Positions 32,502 through 45,070 of a DNA stretch of 64,000 nt are shown in pieces. Position 1 is the first letter of the stretch. Every line of letters starts with the position of its first letter. The translations under genes and the position numbers were made by a program. This stretch comes from Diphasiastrum complanatum (Eukaryota > Streptophyta > Lycopodiopsida > Lycopodiales > Lycopodiaceae), in contig CM055092.1 of the NCBI GenBank assembly GCA_029204225.1, positions 61,433,279-61,497,278 on the forward strand, given 5' to 3'. The notes under the pieces are model-generated. The model was not told the DNA's origin and did no database searches. It saw only the letters and a program-made list of their open reading frames with translations.

Positions 32502-34876
32502 CTTTTTGGAAAACGTTCAATTACAAAACTTCAAGTGAGTCTAGTCATGTTTGAAGAGGGTGAAGTATCTAACAAATGCTTGAACTTCATTCTCAAATGT
32601 AATTACTTTTCAAAGATTGTGAATTTTTTTTGAGTTTCATTAACAAACATGTGAATCTCTAAAACTTTAGTCTAAATTTTTTGCAAAACTTTTCCTTAGC
32701 CAAAAGTCCATTCTTGGTGTGGTAAGAGAAATAACTTATCATGGTCTAGCCCTTATGAGAAATTTCTATAGAAAGTACTAGTCTTTTATTGAAAGGTTTT
32801 GCTTTAACATTTGGGACACCTTCGAGGGTAGATGGTAAAGCCCTTAATCTTAAGGCCATGTCCTCAGTTTCAAAGGCTAGACCTTTGTGTAGGGGGTACA
32901 ACCTTTGGTAATAAGTCTAGTCCCTATTCAAGATACAATAAGAGTGCATCCATAGACACATACTATGTGAACTGTGGCTTTATTTTAACATGGGAGAATA
33001 ATATGCAAGTCTTTGCTTAAAATAATAACAAACACAAAATAAATAATGGAACAAAGTCCATTAATGGCCAAAAGATGTGTCTTGTGTTAATTGAGGAAAA
33101 TCTATGGGGTTTGGGTTTTTTATCTGAAACATCTATCAATCTAAGAAATTTTTTTATAAGGGACACAGGGGATAAGAGAGGTGTAGCATCTATCATTTCA
33201 AGACTAGTTGATACCTAAATTTGTCATTTGGATCTAACTAAGACGTCTAAAGAGGCCTGGAAATCCCTTAAGAAGTTGTTTAGCACAAAACCTAGAATTG
33301 CAAATAATCTTCAAAAACCAGTAGTTCTTCGATCTGATTAGACAAGGTCCAGATCGAGAGAATGTCTTACCATAAGTTTCTGGAGCACTTACAAGTCAAG
33401 ATCAATCTCAAGATATGGGGTAGGTTGTGGCCCCTTTTCATGCTATAAAACTTGAAAATCATGACTTAACATGTCTCTAAGGGTGTCCACACATCCTACA
33501 AGAGGCTAGTAGGTTCAAGATACATCAAGATCTAGGTCAAGAGATTAGCTAAGATGGCCTATTCTTAGTTTGAGACTCAATATTAAGATACCAATTCTTG
33601 TGGCTCCTTCCAAGGCTACCTACACATAATTAGATTATCTACATGACTAGTTTGGGCAAAGATTGCAAGATACACCAATGTGTATTGTTCCATGGATTGG
33701 TGTGGTAGGCCATGATAATAGCTGCAAAGGTCTCCCTAGCCATACAAGTTTAAGGCCAGGGTTGTTTGACCATATTGTGACTTGCCTGATTTAAGATATA
33801 TCAAGAGTTAATTGTAACTCCAACCAAAAAGTTAATGGCAATTATCAATTCGTGACTTGGAATATGGGATATGGAGGCTATTTAAGGGAGCATTGGATCA
33901 TGAGCCTTTAAGACACGACCACGTTATGTTGTCCACTTGCACCATTCTCAGCCTCATTATGAGCATCATTAGACGACAATGAACAAAGTGCAACCAACAG
34001 TGAAAATAGGAATTTGCAATGGTTGATCACAACAATGTATCGCTAGTACCCATGCTAGCATGTGGTCACCAACAACATCAACATATTGTAGCAAAGATCC
34101 CATCAACAAAATTTAATAATGGCTGGACACCCACCAATGCTAACAATGTCATGCAACTGCCCTCCCCCTCCATCAACAACAAGCCCATTGTAAAAGATAG
34201 TCCAACAATCTCCCAAACTCCAATAACACCAACAACAATTATGAGCAAGGGATAGTGCTTCACCCACATGTAATAGCCCATGCCAATTCATTGTCAACAA
34301 TGACTACTACATCTATCATGGAACAATATTGAGTTGCCAACAACCTGACTCCATAATCAATTACACACATGCAACAACTATGACACTCTTCAGATTATGA
34401 CAACCTTCAACAACTCGGCTCTCAAAAACAACTCAAGATCCTCCTCTCTTTAACACATTTGACAACCCTTTCTTTTGTCAATATTTTCTCCAATCCATTT
34501 TGTGAGAACTTGCCCCTTCTTATATAGGTTCAAGGGGATGGTAGGGGTGTTGGGTTTCAATACTCAGGCTCAAATCATTTGGTAATGAGCATCTGGAAAA
34601 ACCTGTATATATTTATTCTTGGAAAACACAAAAATTATGAAGGCTCAAATTTCCAGCAAAGGATCAAAAAATTTCCAGCTTATTTTTCAAACCAATGTCA
34701 ATCTTGTCAAAGAGAGATTTTTCAAACCTGGTCGGTTCGGATCGGTTCTAAGTTTTCCTGAGCACCTTCGAACCTGTTCGGTTTGGATCTGTTCTAAGTT
34801 TTTGGAGCATATGTATATTTTTTGAACCGGTGTATATTTTTTGAATCTTTGTAAAATTCCGACCCTTTGTACTGTC
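32500..34876. other. Unassigned; possible gag remnant
   Basis: No intact gene. Near 33240-33300 a plus-strand reading (TSKEAWKSLKKLFSTKPRI) resembles a copia gag segment, but stops surround it and the call is weak. A short imperfect direct repeat (gttcggatcggttctaagtttt / gtttggatctgttctaagtttt) lies at about 34733-34802. Confidence 0.35.
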
Positions 34877-35719
34877 TGTCGTAAAATCGCGTGTAGGCGT
34901 GAGCGGCAGCGAAAGCTCAAGGAATGAAGCGGCATGTAGGAACGGAAACGCAACAGTTAGCAGCAAAATTATTCAAGTAGAAGTATCCATACAAAATGCG
35001 CAAATGAACGACGCAGTAGTGAGACAAAATACACTATGATGAATATCAACAGTGAGTACAATAGCTTGAAGTAATAATTTCAGCTTGTTGAGCGTGATAC
35101 CGTTGGCTACAGATAAAAACTCAGATTGAAAGAGAAATTTTATTAACTCAAAATTAACTCAAATTAACACTTATATAGCTTGAATAAGCTAATATATAGA
35201 TTTACAAGTGTCGAAGAACAAAATATCTTACACGCCTTTAATGCTATTTACGCCAGTCTTTGCATATGTACAAATTTGGAAACCGCCAACCGCCTTTGGG
35301 ATATTTGGTTGTCCAACTATTTTAGGGTTGCTGATAAGTTTGCGACGTCGGTCAGCCAATGTAGCAAAACATGAAAAAGCCGAAGAAACCCGAAGGTGCT
35401 CTTAAACTGAAGGTTTGTAACTCCTGAAGGTGCCCTTACACTAAAGGTATGTAAATCCATAAGGCGCCCTTAGTTTCAAGACAACAAAGAAGGCGAAAAA
35501 GCCGAAAAAGCCAAAAAGTGCCTTATATTGAAGGCAGAGGAGAATGCGAGGTGCCTTAAACTAAAGGCAGTGAAGAAGACGAAGGTGCCTTAGATTTAAA
35601 GGCAACAAAAAAGATGAAAAAAGGAGAAGGTGTCTTAAAAATGATTTCTAAGGCATTCTAGCCACTTGGCCATTGTGTCGCTTTTTCACTAGTGCGAAAA
35701 AGCCGAAGGAGGACCTTCA
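34877..35719 (-). repeat. LTR of copia family B, without primer site (solo-like)
   Basis: Matches 11985-12815 in the same orientation, starting TGTCGTAAAATCG. No tRNA-Met site lies to its left, so it is a solo LTR or a truncated end. The minisatellite aaggtgcctta/actaaaggca is kept. Confidence 0.8.
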
Positions 35720-35798
35720 GAAGAGAAGCACAAAGACCCACAAGAGCATCACTTATGGTCTCTAGAGGAGACGAGTTTTGAGGCTCCGTAGAATGGTT

Positions 35799-35960
35799 AC
35801 CACAAAGGTCCCGCAAGAACATCACTTGAGATCAGCAGCGGTTGCAGGCCTCGCAAGTGGGAGACCACAAGGTCCCGCAAGAGCATCACTTGTGGTCAAC
35901 AACGGTTGCAGGCCCGCACATGGGAGACCACAAGGTCCCACAAGAGCATCACTTGCAGTC
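35799..35960. repeat. Minisatellite, about 64-bp unit, 2.5 copies
   Basis: accacaaggtcccgcaagag begins units at 35799, 35864 and 35927. A related piece (acccacaagagcatcactt) lies near 35737. Confidence 0.85.
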
Positions 35961-36189
35961 CATAGTGAACTCATTGTCTACGCAAAAAGAGAGAAGCAGT
36001 ACTAGTTATCATGGTCCATCGCTCACGCTCTTCTCTCCATGATCTCAAACGACGCCTTTTGTACTTACATCTGCAATGTAAAATTGTATATAGACATCAA
36101 ATTAGAGATAAACTAATCTAATTCGATCAATTGAATCATCTAGAGAGCAATAACTTATTTTTTTTCTCTGTTATATAATCCATGAGCCA

Positions 36190-36655
36190 TCTACAAACCC
36201 ATTCGAGAGATGGGAGCCTACAAGAGCTGAAGTTGCCTATGACCATCCACAATTTCATGCTGCTGAGTTCTCTCACGCCAGAGCTCACTTAAATGGGGCT
36301 TTTGCCAATCACGGTCCTCGTACTAAAAACCGCACACCCAAGCTAGACCTTCCTAAGTACAACGGAAATTCAGACCCTCAGAGATGTCTCCAAGTCTTTG
36401 AGAATGCTTGTGATGTCTATGGTGAGACATCTCTCAAAGTCATCGATGACTATGATTTATCGAGCATGTGAATGGTTCTTCAACCTAGATTGTGAAGATA
36501 AGCATGATTGGTCACTCTTGAAAGAATCCTTCGTCAAGCGATTCAAACCATTTCGTTTGATAAAGAGTCCCTTTGTCAAACTAAGTAATATCAAAACGAC
36601 AAAGGAAGAAAATGTGACTATATTGAGCGATTTAAATGCTTATAAAGTCAAGTAC
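36190..36655 (+). pseudogene. Ty3-gypsy-like gag fragment
   Basis: Plus-strand frames read LDLPKYNGNSDPQRCLQVFE, then (after a frame change near 36440) ACEWFFNLDCEDKHDWSLLKESFVKRF, which has the layout of the retrotransposon gag domain (P-x-YNG-x-xDP...W...L...F). This differs from the copia gag proteins elsewhere in the window. There is an in-frame stop at about 36470. It ends at about 36655, where copia protease sequence begins. Confidence 0.7.
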
Positions 36656-38471
36656 AAGAACAATCACTATCGAAGGTGAAGGTACTGTAAGATTAAGATT
36701 CCAGCATAATCAATTCAAACTATTGTCAAAAGTTTTTTATGTTCCTAATCTCTCTACAAATTTGTTATCAGTGAGTAAAATCGTAGATTTAGATCATAGG
36801 GTGAAGTTTGAATCTGACCAATGCAGAATTATCAATAGGATCAATAAGATCCTTGCACTCGACAAGAGGCATGGATACTTATATAGATTGGCAGATTATT
36901 ATTCTGATATTAGTCAAGCCTTGAAAACCTATGTTCTTGTCAACAAAGCATTACTATGGCATCATCACTTAGGACACTTGAATTATGCATCTGTATTGAA
37001 CATGTCCAAACAATCCCTAGCACTTGATCTCGACTATCCAACGGACAAAGTCGACATCCCGGTCTGTCATAGCTGCATCCTTGGAAAGCAAACTAGGATT
37101 CTTTTCAGATCAAGCCATAGGCATGCAACAAAAGGTTTGTTAGACGTTGTTTATTCAGATATATGTGGATCTATGCAAACTCCATCGTTGCTAGATGCAA
37201 AGTATTTCATTACTGTTATTGACAAATTTTCTAGAAGAACAGTTGTTTACTTCATTAAGCAGAGATCAGAGGCTTTCAACAAGTTTTGACAATTCAAAGA
37301 GCATGTATAAAATCAAACTAGTAAAAAAATCAAAGCACTAAGGTCCGACAACGGGGGAGAATACATCTCCACCGAATTCAAGGAGTACTGCCTTAACAAT
37401 GGCATTGAGCAACAATACATTACCTCCTATTCACCTCAGTCGAATGGTCTTGCTGAAAGAATGAGTAGAACCCTAGTCGAATCGGCAAAGTGTATGCTTG
37501 CACATGCAACACTTTCGAAGTCCCTGATTGAAGCTATTTCAACAACAACCTATGTTCATAATAGATGTCCTACTAAAGGTCTTTCAGTGAAAACACCATA
37601 TGAAGTTTGGATAGGTACCAAACCTTCTTTATCAAATATACAAGTTTTTGGATGTACAACTTATGCGCAAATTTTTCACCAGAGTATCAAATGTATTTTC
37701 ATCAGCTACACTATTTCAAATCAAGCTTACAAGATGTTTGATCCTGTTGAGTCAAAGATAATCGGGATGTCATCTTCATCGAAAATCAGTTTATCAACCT
37801 CAAGATTCCTATCAAAGGTCCAAACTCATCTACTCATGACGAACAACCTATCAGAAGTGAATTCGAAGATGATGGTGTTGGAATTCAACACCTACAGCAT
37901 GATGAAAATGATCAACTTCCTTTATTACCCAGAAGATCGACAAGAACTAGCAGACCACCTAATAGGTGTATTGATGAGTCTGCAACTTTCCTTTTTTTGG
38001 AGCCGATGACTATCGAAGAGGTGCTCAATCAGCCCAATTCCGATCTCTAGAAAGAAGCTATGGATAAAGAGTATTCATCTCTTATAAAAAACCAGAGATG
38101 GTTGAATTACCTACTAGTAGAAACGTAGTTGATTGCAAATGGATTTTCAAAATCAAATACAAGGCAGAAAGAAGCATCGATAATAGAAAAACTCGACTTG
38201 TTTCCATAGGATTTTCTTAGGTACATAATGTTGATTATACTGAGACTTTCAATCCAATAGCTAAGCATTCTTCTATTCAAACTTTGCTATCATTTGTCGT
38301 TGCAGTAGATTTGGAAATACATCAAATGGATGTACAGACAACATATCTTAACGGAGTTATCGAAGAGGACATTTACATGGTGCAACCTGAAGGTTACAAT
38401 ATCGAAGATAAACACAATCATGTGTGTAATTAAGCACTTTATGGCTTGAAGAAATCTCTGAAGAAGACACA
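36656..38471 (+). pseudogene. Copia protease end, integrase and RT start, broken
   Basis: Starts inside protease (TITIEGEGTVRL...VPNLSTNLLSV; the DSG site is missing). It continues with the HHCC gag-pre-integrase region (LLWHHHLGHL...CHSCILGK) and the integrase core: YSDICG, RSDNGGEYIS and NGLAERM give the D, D and E residues. RT follows as CKWIFKIKYKAE and QMDVQTTYLNGVIEEDIYM. Stops occur at about 37287 and 38218, and more in RT. It ends at about 38471 after ALYGLKKSLKK, where a minus-strand copia begins. It belongs to a different copia lineage from the neighbouring minus-strand element. Confidence 0.9.
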
Positions 38472-41190
38472 TGATGTAGCTTGATCTCCTTTGCTTGAAC
38501 CTTTTCCCTCACAAAATGGTGAGCAATCTCTATGTGCTTGCTCCTTGCATGGAATGTGGGATTGGTTGCTAATGTTTGGCTTGATTGGTTGGCACAAAAT
38601 ATTATTGGCTGTTCCTTGGCCTCCATGACTTGCAACTCAACCAAAAGCCTCTTCAACCATAGGATCTCCTTTGTTGTGGATTTTAGTGCCTTGTATTCCG
38701 ATTCGGTTGAAGATAGAGAAATAGTATCTTGCTTTTTGGAAAGCCAAGACACTATGCCATTGCAAAGGAATGTAACAAAAGCACTTGTGGACCTCCTATC
38801 CACCTTATCACCTACAAAATCAGCATCTGAATATGCCCTTAAGGCAAGATTAGATCCATCATATAAAATGCCAAAGTTCATGGTGGCCGAGATGTACCTC
38901 AACACCCTTTTTGCAATTTTCCATTGACAAACCAATGGATTTTGCATAGATTGGCTTAGTTTACCTACACTGTAACTTAGATCAGGTCTAGTTATAGTAA
39001 GATAGATCAAGGAGCCTACAAGTCTCCTATATAATGTGATGTCCTCAAAGGATGCTTCATCATCACTATTGGAAACTTTTATATTTTGCTCCATAGGAGT
39101 TTCTACTCCTTTACAATCTTTCATTTCAAACTTTTCTAAGATAGAAGAAGCATATTCAGATTGACAAATAAAACTCAAATGCTTGCCTCTTGAAACTTCT
39201 ATTTCTAATATGAAATGAAGACTAACAAGATCCACCATCTTAAACTCCTTAAACAATGCTACTTTCACTTCTTGTATACCATCAAGATCATTTCCACTAA
39301 GGATAATGTCATCAACATGCAAAATGAGAATGATGATCTTACCATCATTGAATCTTAAGTATAAAGAAGGATCATAAGCACTTACAACAAACTTAATAGA
39401 GTTCAAGAAAGTATTCAACCTAGAGTACCAAGCTCTAGGTGCTTGCTTAAGCCAATAAAGGCTTCTTAGCAACAACCACACTTTTTTCTCTTGATCTTCT
39501 TTGATGAAGCCCTTGGGTTGCCTCATGAAAATTTCCTCTTCCAAATATCCATTGAGAAAAGGATTAGTCACATCAAGTTGAAACAGAGGCCAATTGAAAG
39601 TAGTTGCAAGAGAAATAATCAACCTTATGGAAACTAGCTTAGCAACAGGAGCAAAAGTTTCATCAAAATCTACTCCTTTGGTTTGCAAGAATCCCTTTGC
39701 CACTAGCCTTGCCTTGTGTTTGGTGATGCTCCCATCTTGATTGTACTTCAATCTATAGATCCATTTGCACTCAAGTGGCTTTCTTCCTTGAGGAAGATCC
39801 ACAAGCTTCCATGTATGATTCTCCATAAGATTATCATACTCCTTTTGCATGGCATCCCTCCATTCTTTGACTCCATAGCCTCTTCAAAGCAACTTGGCTC
39901 ATCAAATATAGAAGTTAGAAAAGTGTAAGAGGTAAGTGAATGAAGATCTTCCCTTTTTTCACCTTTGTCAACATAGGTTAGCCTTGAGGGCTCAACCTTC
40001 CTTCTTGTAGATCTCCTTGGAGTCCTTGGATGTTGAGATGGATCTTCAAGATCTTGATCATATGTAGGCTCCTCCTCAAACCTTACAAGATCTTTGACAT
40101 AAGATGGATTAGAAGCTTCTTCATTCAACTTGTAGTAGTTATCTTCATCAAAAGTAACATCTCTACTCACTAAAATATTCTTAGTGATTGGATTATAGAC
40201 TCTATATCCTTTGCTATTTTCAGCATAACCAACAAAGATACCTTTAATAGAAGTAGGATCATCTTTTTTTCTTGTATCTAATGCTTGAAAAACATAGCAA
40301 GTAGATCTGAAAATTCTTAGATCTTTAAGATTCGGCTTCTTACAAAATAGAGCCTCATAAGATGTTATGCCTCCAATGGGCTTACATGGCAATCTATTAC
40401 ACAAATAAGTTGCACAAATAATAGCCTCTCCCCAAAAGGACTTAGGTAGAGATACATCTAGCCTCAAAGCCTTAGCACACTCACAAAGTGTTATATTCAT
40501 CCTCTCGGCTATACCATTTTGTTGAGGACTATAAGTACATGTAAGTTCTCTCTTAATGCCATTGGATTTACAAAACTCTATCATCTTGGTGGAGATATAC
40601 TCTCCACCATTATCACTCCTCAATACTTTAATTCTAGCATCAAGTTGATTTTCAACTAGAGTTTTGAACTTAACAAAAGCTTCAAACACTTTACTTCTGG
40701 AATCCAAAAGTTCAATCCAAGTGTATCTAGAGTAATCATCAATAAAAGACACATACATAGATGCACCCCCATTAGATTCTTGAGAAAAAGAGTGCACATC
40801 ACTATGAATAAGATCTAATGCTTTTGTAGGTCTAGTGGAAGAGATATCAAAAGGTAGCTTGTGTGCCTTTGAGAGGCTACAAGCTTCACAACTTTTTCCA
40901 CATTTTGACAGTGTCTTTGGAAGGCCAAGAGCAAGATCCTTGGTGCATAGCATCTCCATAGATTTGAAGTTGGGGTGGCCCAACCTCTTATGCTAAAGCT
41001 CCACTTGATTGAGCTCCTCCTTCACCATGTTCACACTTCCAAGAAAAACATTAGCATCTAGCTTAAACTTAAAAAGCCTTCCTTGCTTGAATCCCTTTAC
41101 AATGCAAGTATTATTCATCATTATGGAGCAAACACCTTGCTTAATATGGACATCTAAGCCATCATCCATCAATTGTCCTACACTCTCTCC
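38472..41190 (-). pseudogene. Copia polymerase (protease end to RNase H), one main frameshift
   Basis: Coding strand: the protease end (VGQLMDDGLDVH, 41130-41190), a GHPNF...CGKSCEAC zinc region with a stop just before it (about 40990), integrase with HSDVHSF, RSDNGGEYIS and NGIAERM (40983-39748), and the linker RRSTRRKVEPSRLT. A frameshift near 39865 follows, then RT and RNase H open for nearly 500 codons (39850-38357): CKWIYRLKYNQDG, QLDVTNPFLNGYLEEEIFM, LHVDDIILSG (catalytic), TRPDLSYSV, STESEYKAL and NPTFHARSKHIEIAHHF. It is the best preserved pol in the window. It is cut inside protease at 41190 and at the RNase H end at 38472, and has no LTR of its own. Confidence 0.93.
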
Positions 41191-41984
41191 AACAAGCCAA
41201 GTACAAGGGCTTTGATCTTAGATCCATTCAAATCCATTTTTAGCAGTTTTGTGTGCTAAGAACTAGTCTTTTGAGGGTGAGTTTGGTGCTAAGTTTTGGT
41301 GCTAGGAATTGATCCCAAACTTGTTTAGGATCAATTCTGTACTGTTCCCATGTGTGGGCACTTCTGAACCAGCATTAAATGCACTACATTCATTTGGTCA
41401 TTGTAAATTCAATTTGTGAGCTGTTGGTGTAATTTTTAGTGGAAGTCCTAGGATAATCTACCAAGATCATTTGCCATTGATTATATTTGAATTTGTTTCA
41501 CAAAATCTAATTAATCTAGGCCGAGCTCAAGTTATTAAGGTTAAAAACAGGTCTTGAAAGTACACCAAGAAGGAAGAAAGAGATTAAGTCATTTTTTGTC
41601 CAAAAATAGCCAAAATTGGCAAGATTTGATTGTAAGTAGATTTCACATCATCTTATCTTCATTCCAACTTTGTGAGGGAGTGCTAGAACTGAGATTATAA
41701 GTCCATTTTTTGGATTAGAAATCTAATTTGAGTGAAACACTACAAGAAAGAGACCTTAGTGAGTTTCTAGAGACAATCAAATCCATTTCTTGGCAAGATT
41801 TGTTTGAAGTAGTTTTCACTTCATCTTATCTTCATTCCAGCTTTGTGAGGGAGTGATAGAACTGTGATTATAAGTCCATTTGTTGGATTAGAAATAAAAT
41901 TTGAGTGAAACACTACAAGTGTGATACCTTTGTGAGTTTCAAGTCAATCAAATCTATTTCTTGTTTGTAGAAGTCACTAGTAAG

Positions 41985-43212
41985 ATGGGATTTGTTGGAG
42001 CATACCTTTTAGAGGCTAGTGAGAATTGAATTCTACAAATTTTGCTTTTTGGAAGGTCGGGATGGAGTCACTCTTGGTGATCCAAGATCTTTATGAGTTC
42101 TTGATTGAAGATGAAGATGAATCTCTAGGTGCACAGGAGTTAGCTAGATACAAGAAGAGATCTCGGCTTGCACTTCATTGTGTAAAGATGAATGTGAGCA
42201 ATGATTTGTTGAGAGAAGTATCAGCATGTACTCGTGTTAAAGAGGATTGGGAGTCTTTAAAATCAATCTATGAATCTAGTAACAATTCAAGAGTTCTCAT
42301 GCTTAGGAATCAGACTCTACAAAGCATGAAGAGAAGTGAGGAGAGTGCACAAGATTATGTACTCAGAATCAAGTCTCTAAAAGGGAGTTGGCTTCCATTA
42401 GAGAGAAGATTCATGATGGAGAGCTTGTACAAATTGTTCTTAATGGTCTGGGAGATGACTTTGCAAATTTGGTCCAAAGTTTTGCCATCCAAGACACTTT
42501 TCTGACTATAGAAAAACTTCACAGTGTATTAGTTTCTAGAGAGTCTAGGATGCTCCACACCAAGGCAAGAATGAGTTCATTGTCTTTGCAGGATGGAGAC
42601 GAGAAAGCCAACTTCTCATTCAAGGGCAAAAAGAAGACCAATAGAAAGAAGAAACATCCCAATGAGGCCAAAGAAGAGGATGATTCATCAAGCTCAAAGG
42701 ACAAGTCAAAGCAAAAATGCTTCTTTTGTGGAAAGAAGGGGCATTATGCATCCAAATGCTACAAGAGGCCAAGAGCAAAAGAGGAGGAGGACAAACAAGG
42801 GAACCTTGCATATGAAGAGGATGAAGATGAGGAGATCTCATCTTTGATGGCATCTACATCCACTCCAACAAGCAAAAGCAACTCAAAGGACACTTGGTGG
42901 ATTGATAGTGGGGCTAGCTCCCACATGAAATTCCAAAAGGACACATTCTCAACCTTACACTCTTTCAATGGTGCTAATATAAATTCTCTAGCAAATGATC
43001 AAGAGTCTAAGGTAGATGGTATTGGTACCATCTCATTAAGTCTAGGATCTAGCAAAAGGATGGATCTAGACAATGTCATTTTTGTACCATCAGATACCAA
43101 GAGCTTGTTTAGTGTTGGACAACTAATGGATGATGGTTTAGATGTTCACTTCAAGCATGGAGTTTGTTCCATCATGAAGGATGATAATTGCATAGAAAAT
43201 GGTATTAGATAA
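41985..43212 (+). pseudogene. Copia gag and protease
   Basis: The original start is likely ATG at 41985 (MGFVGAYLLEASEN), parallel to MASQGGYLLEASERLN of the first element. Frameshifts near 42023 and 42385 break it. The remaining frames (42026-42505 and 42388-43212) give FAFWKVGMESLL, YKKRSRLALHCVKMNVSNDLL, GDDFANLVQSFAIQDTF, an intact zinc knuckle CFFCGKKGHYASKC and protease with WWIDSGASSHM and VGQLMDDGLDVHFKHGVCS. A stop follows at 43210. The catalytic DSG and zinc ligands survive, unlike in the gag-less relative at 23.7 kb. Confidence 0.9.
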
Positions 43213-43370
43213 GGTAGTTTGTTTAAGTTGGATGCTAAAATTGCTATGGAAAAGGAGAAAATTATTCATTCAAATGTACACTCTTTTTCTCATGTACCAA
43301 GTAATGATGATAAGATGCATGAAACATTCTTAGATGTTTATAAGATGTTTGGATCCATCCAGTATCTTTT

Positions 43371-43520
43371 GTGAATGAAAGTGAAATCGACAACATTGGT
43401 GTCAATGACCTTGCAAGGATTGAGGAGGAGCAACAAAGTGATGGAGATCCTGAGGATCCACCTCAAATATCAAGTGCTCCAAGAAGATCCACAAGGCAAG
43501 GGCCAAGCCTTCAAGGCTCA
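43371..43520 (+). pseudogene. Copia pre-RT linker remnant
   Basis: IDNIGVNDLARIEEEQ...SAPRRSTRQGPSLQ matches the acidic linker and RRSTRR motif just before RT in the 38.5-41 kb copy (DLVRFEEEPTY...RRSTRRKVEPSRL). RT itself does not follow. Confidence 0.75.
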
Positions 43521-44409
43521 CTTATCTTGGCAAAGGTAATTAAGGGGAAGATTTTCAACCATTCACTTTCAACACTTTTCTTACTTCAATGCTTGATGAA
43601 CCATTTTGCTATGAGATCTACATGAGGCAAACCGAGGTATGATATGAGAACTACATGAGGCAACTTGAGGGCTTCATCAAGAAGGAAGTTGAAGATAAGA
43701 TGTGTATTGATTGATTTGAGAACAAGTTCTTATGTCTTAGTGATTTAAAAAATTGTTATGAACCATTTAAGAGTAAATTGGTTGTTTGATCAAATGAGTG
43801 CTCTCGGATTTTGGAAGAGCAAGATTGAGTTAATCACTCATTGTTTTGAAAAATGTGTTTTTTTCTTTCGGAGAGACAAATTGTAAGCTTCTTATGAGAA
43901 TAAGTGCAACATCCTTGAAGGACACTTATATCCATAAGAAAGTATGTAGCCTCATGAAGTTCAAGATCACTTGTAATTACAAGATTAGGAAAATCATGCT
44001 TACTTTTGATGGTTTGTGGACTAGTCATTCTAGCATGGTAAATCTTGGTAGTAGTAGCAAGTACATGTTTTGTGATCTTGATCAATGTGATTTTCACAAG
44101 ACATGGCGACATTAGATTTCCTTCAAAGAAAAGAACAAAGATCAAGGAGGAGCAAGTTTCAAGTTCATGCATCTTCACTCAGCATGGAATAAATCAAGTG
44201 CAAAGGTGCAAGGAAGAATCAAGGCTCTTCAATTCATCTTGGAGGAGATCAAGATCAAAGAAGCTCTATCTTGGATATGGTGATAGATTATGTCATCATA
44301 TTTAGATGCTCATTAGTCATCTTCTAAACCTGAATATGATTCATTTCTGATGTTAAGATCCGGTCTTAGAATTGTATATAGATACATTATTGTTTCCAAT
44401 GCTAGATTT
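43521..44409 (+). other. 3' untranslated part of the deleted copia element
   Basis: No domain recognised up to the polypurine tract. RT and RNase H should be here but are absent. Confidence 0.5.
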
Positions 44410-44418
44410 GAGGAGGAG
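44410..44418 (+). promoter_or_regulatory. Polypurine tract
   Basis: gaggaggag immediately before the LTR start TGTGAAAAATTG. Confidence 0.85.
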
Positions 44419-45070
44419 TGTGAAAAATTGCCTATGTTGGCAAACTAGCCATGTAGAACTTTGTAAATATTGTGTATAATTGGGTTCCACACATGTAAGG
44501 CCAATATGCCACGTGGAAACCCACTCCTAATGTAGGTTAGGTCAATTCAAGAGAGTTTGTCATGTCTATTTGGTGGTCATCCCTACTTTATAGGACCTAC
44601 ACCTAAGTTTAAGGTGAAAATTTGACCAACTAGCTACCTACCAAGCATAACTCTAGGAAATAGACTAGGGTTTCATTTTAGGTCAAGGAGAGTGAGTTAA
44701 CTTCCTTATTACATGCTGGAAATCCACCTAACTTCAAGAAGGAAGTCGAATTTGCTATGTATTCCCTCTCTCCATAGTGAGAAGAAAGAAAATTTTTGGA
44801 GCTCATTGGCAATCTCAAGCTAGTTCACTATGTACATTGAGTTTTTGTGATCCAAATGAAACCAAATGAATTTCTACTTGTTTCTCAGGTTGAAGGCCAT
44901 ACTACAACCTGTAGTACACAAGTGTGGACTCGGATTTGGGTCTTTGATCTTGTTTACTGATTATCCATACTTGTTATGTGCCAAATTGCTAATCTAGATC
45001 AAGATTTATTGTCTAGTTTTTTGATGCATTGTTAAGCAAGCACATAATTCCTTAATGTGCTGTACTTTCA
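44419..45070 (+). repeat. 3' LTR (about 652 bp) of the deleted copia element
   Basis: TGTGAAAAAT...GTACTTTCA after the polypurine tract. The first roughly 195 bp match the short LTR at 24574-24817 (other strand), and much of the length matches the diverged LTR at about 62925-63479 (other strand). Confidence 0.85.

Larger units (their letters stand above)
41192..45070 (+). mobile_element. Copia element lacking 5' LTR, integrase and RT
   Basis: Begins in the last bases of the primer site (agccaagtacaag at about 41197 equals the sequence after TGGTATCAG in the 24.5 kb copy), followed by leader, gag, zinc knuckle, protease, a short pre-RT linker, polypurine tract and 3' LTR. Integrase, RT and RNase H are deleted between about 43340 and the 3' region. 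The 5' LTR is missing because the left end joins head-to-head with the minus-strand copia at 41190. Confidence 0.88.

Noticed and set aside
38472-45070. A single copia element with an internal inversion
   Set aside because: The minus and plus parts overlap in content (both have the end of protease and the pre-RT linker) and differ in sequence, so they are two copies, not one inverted element.
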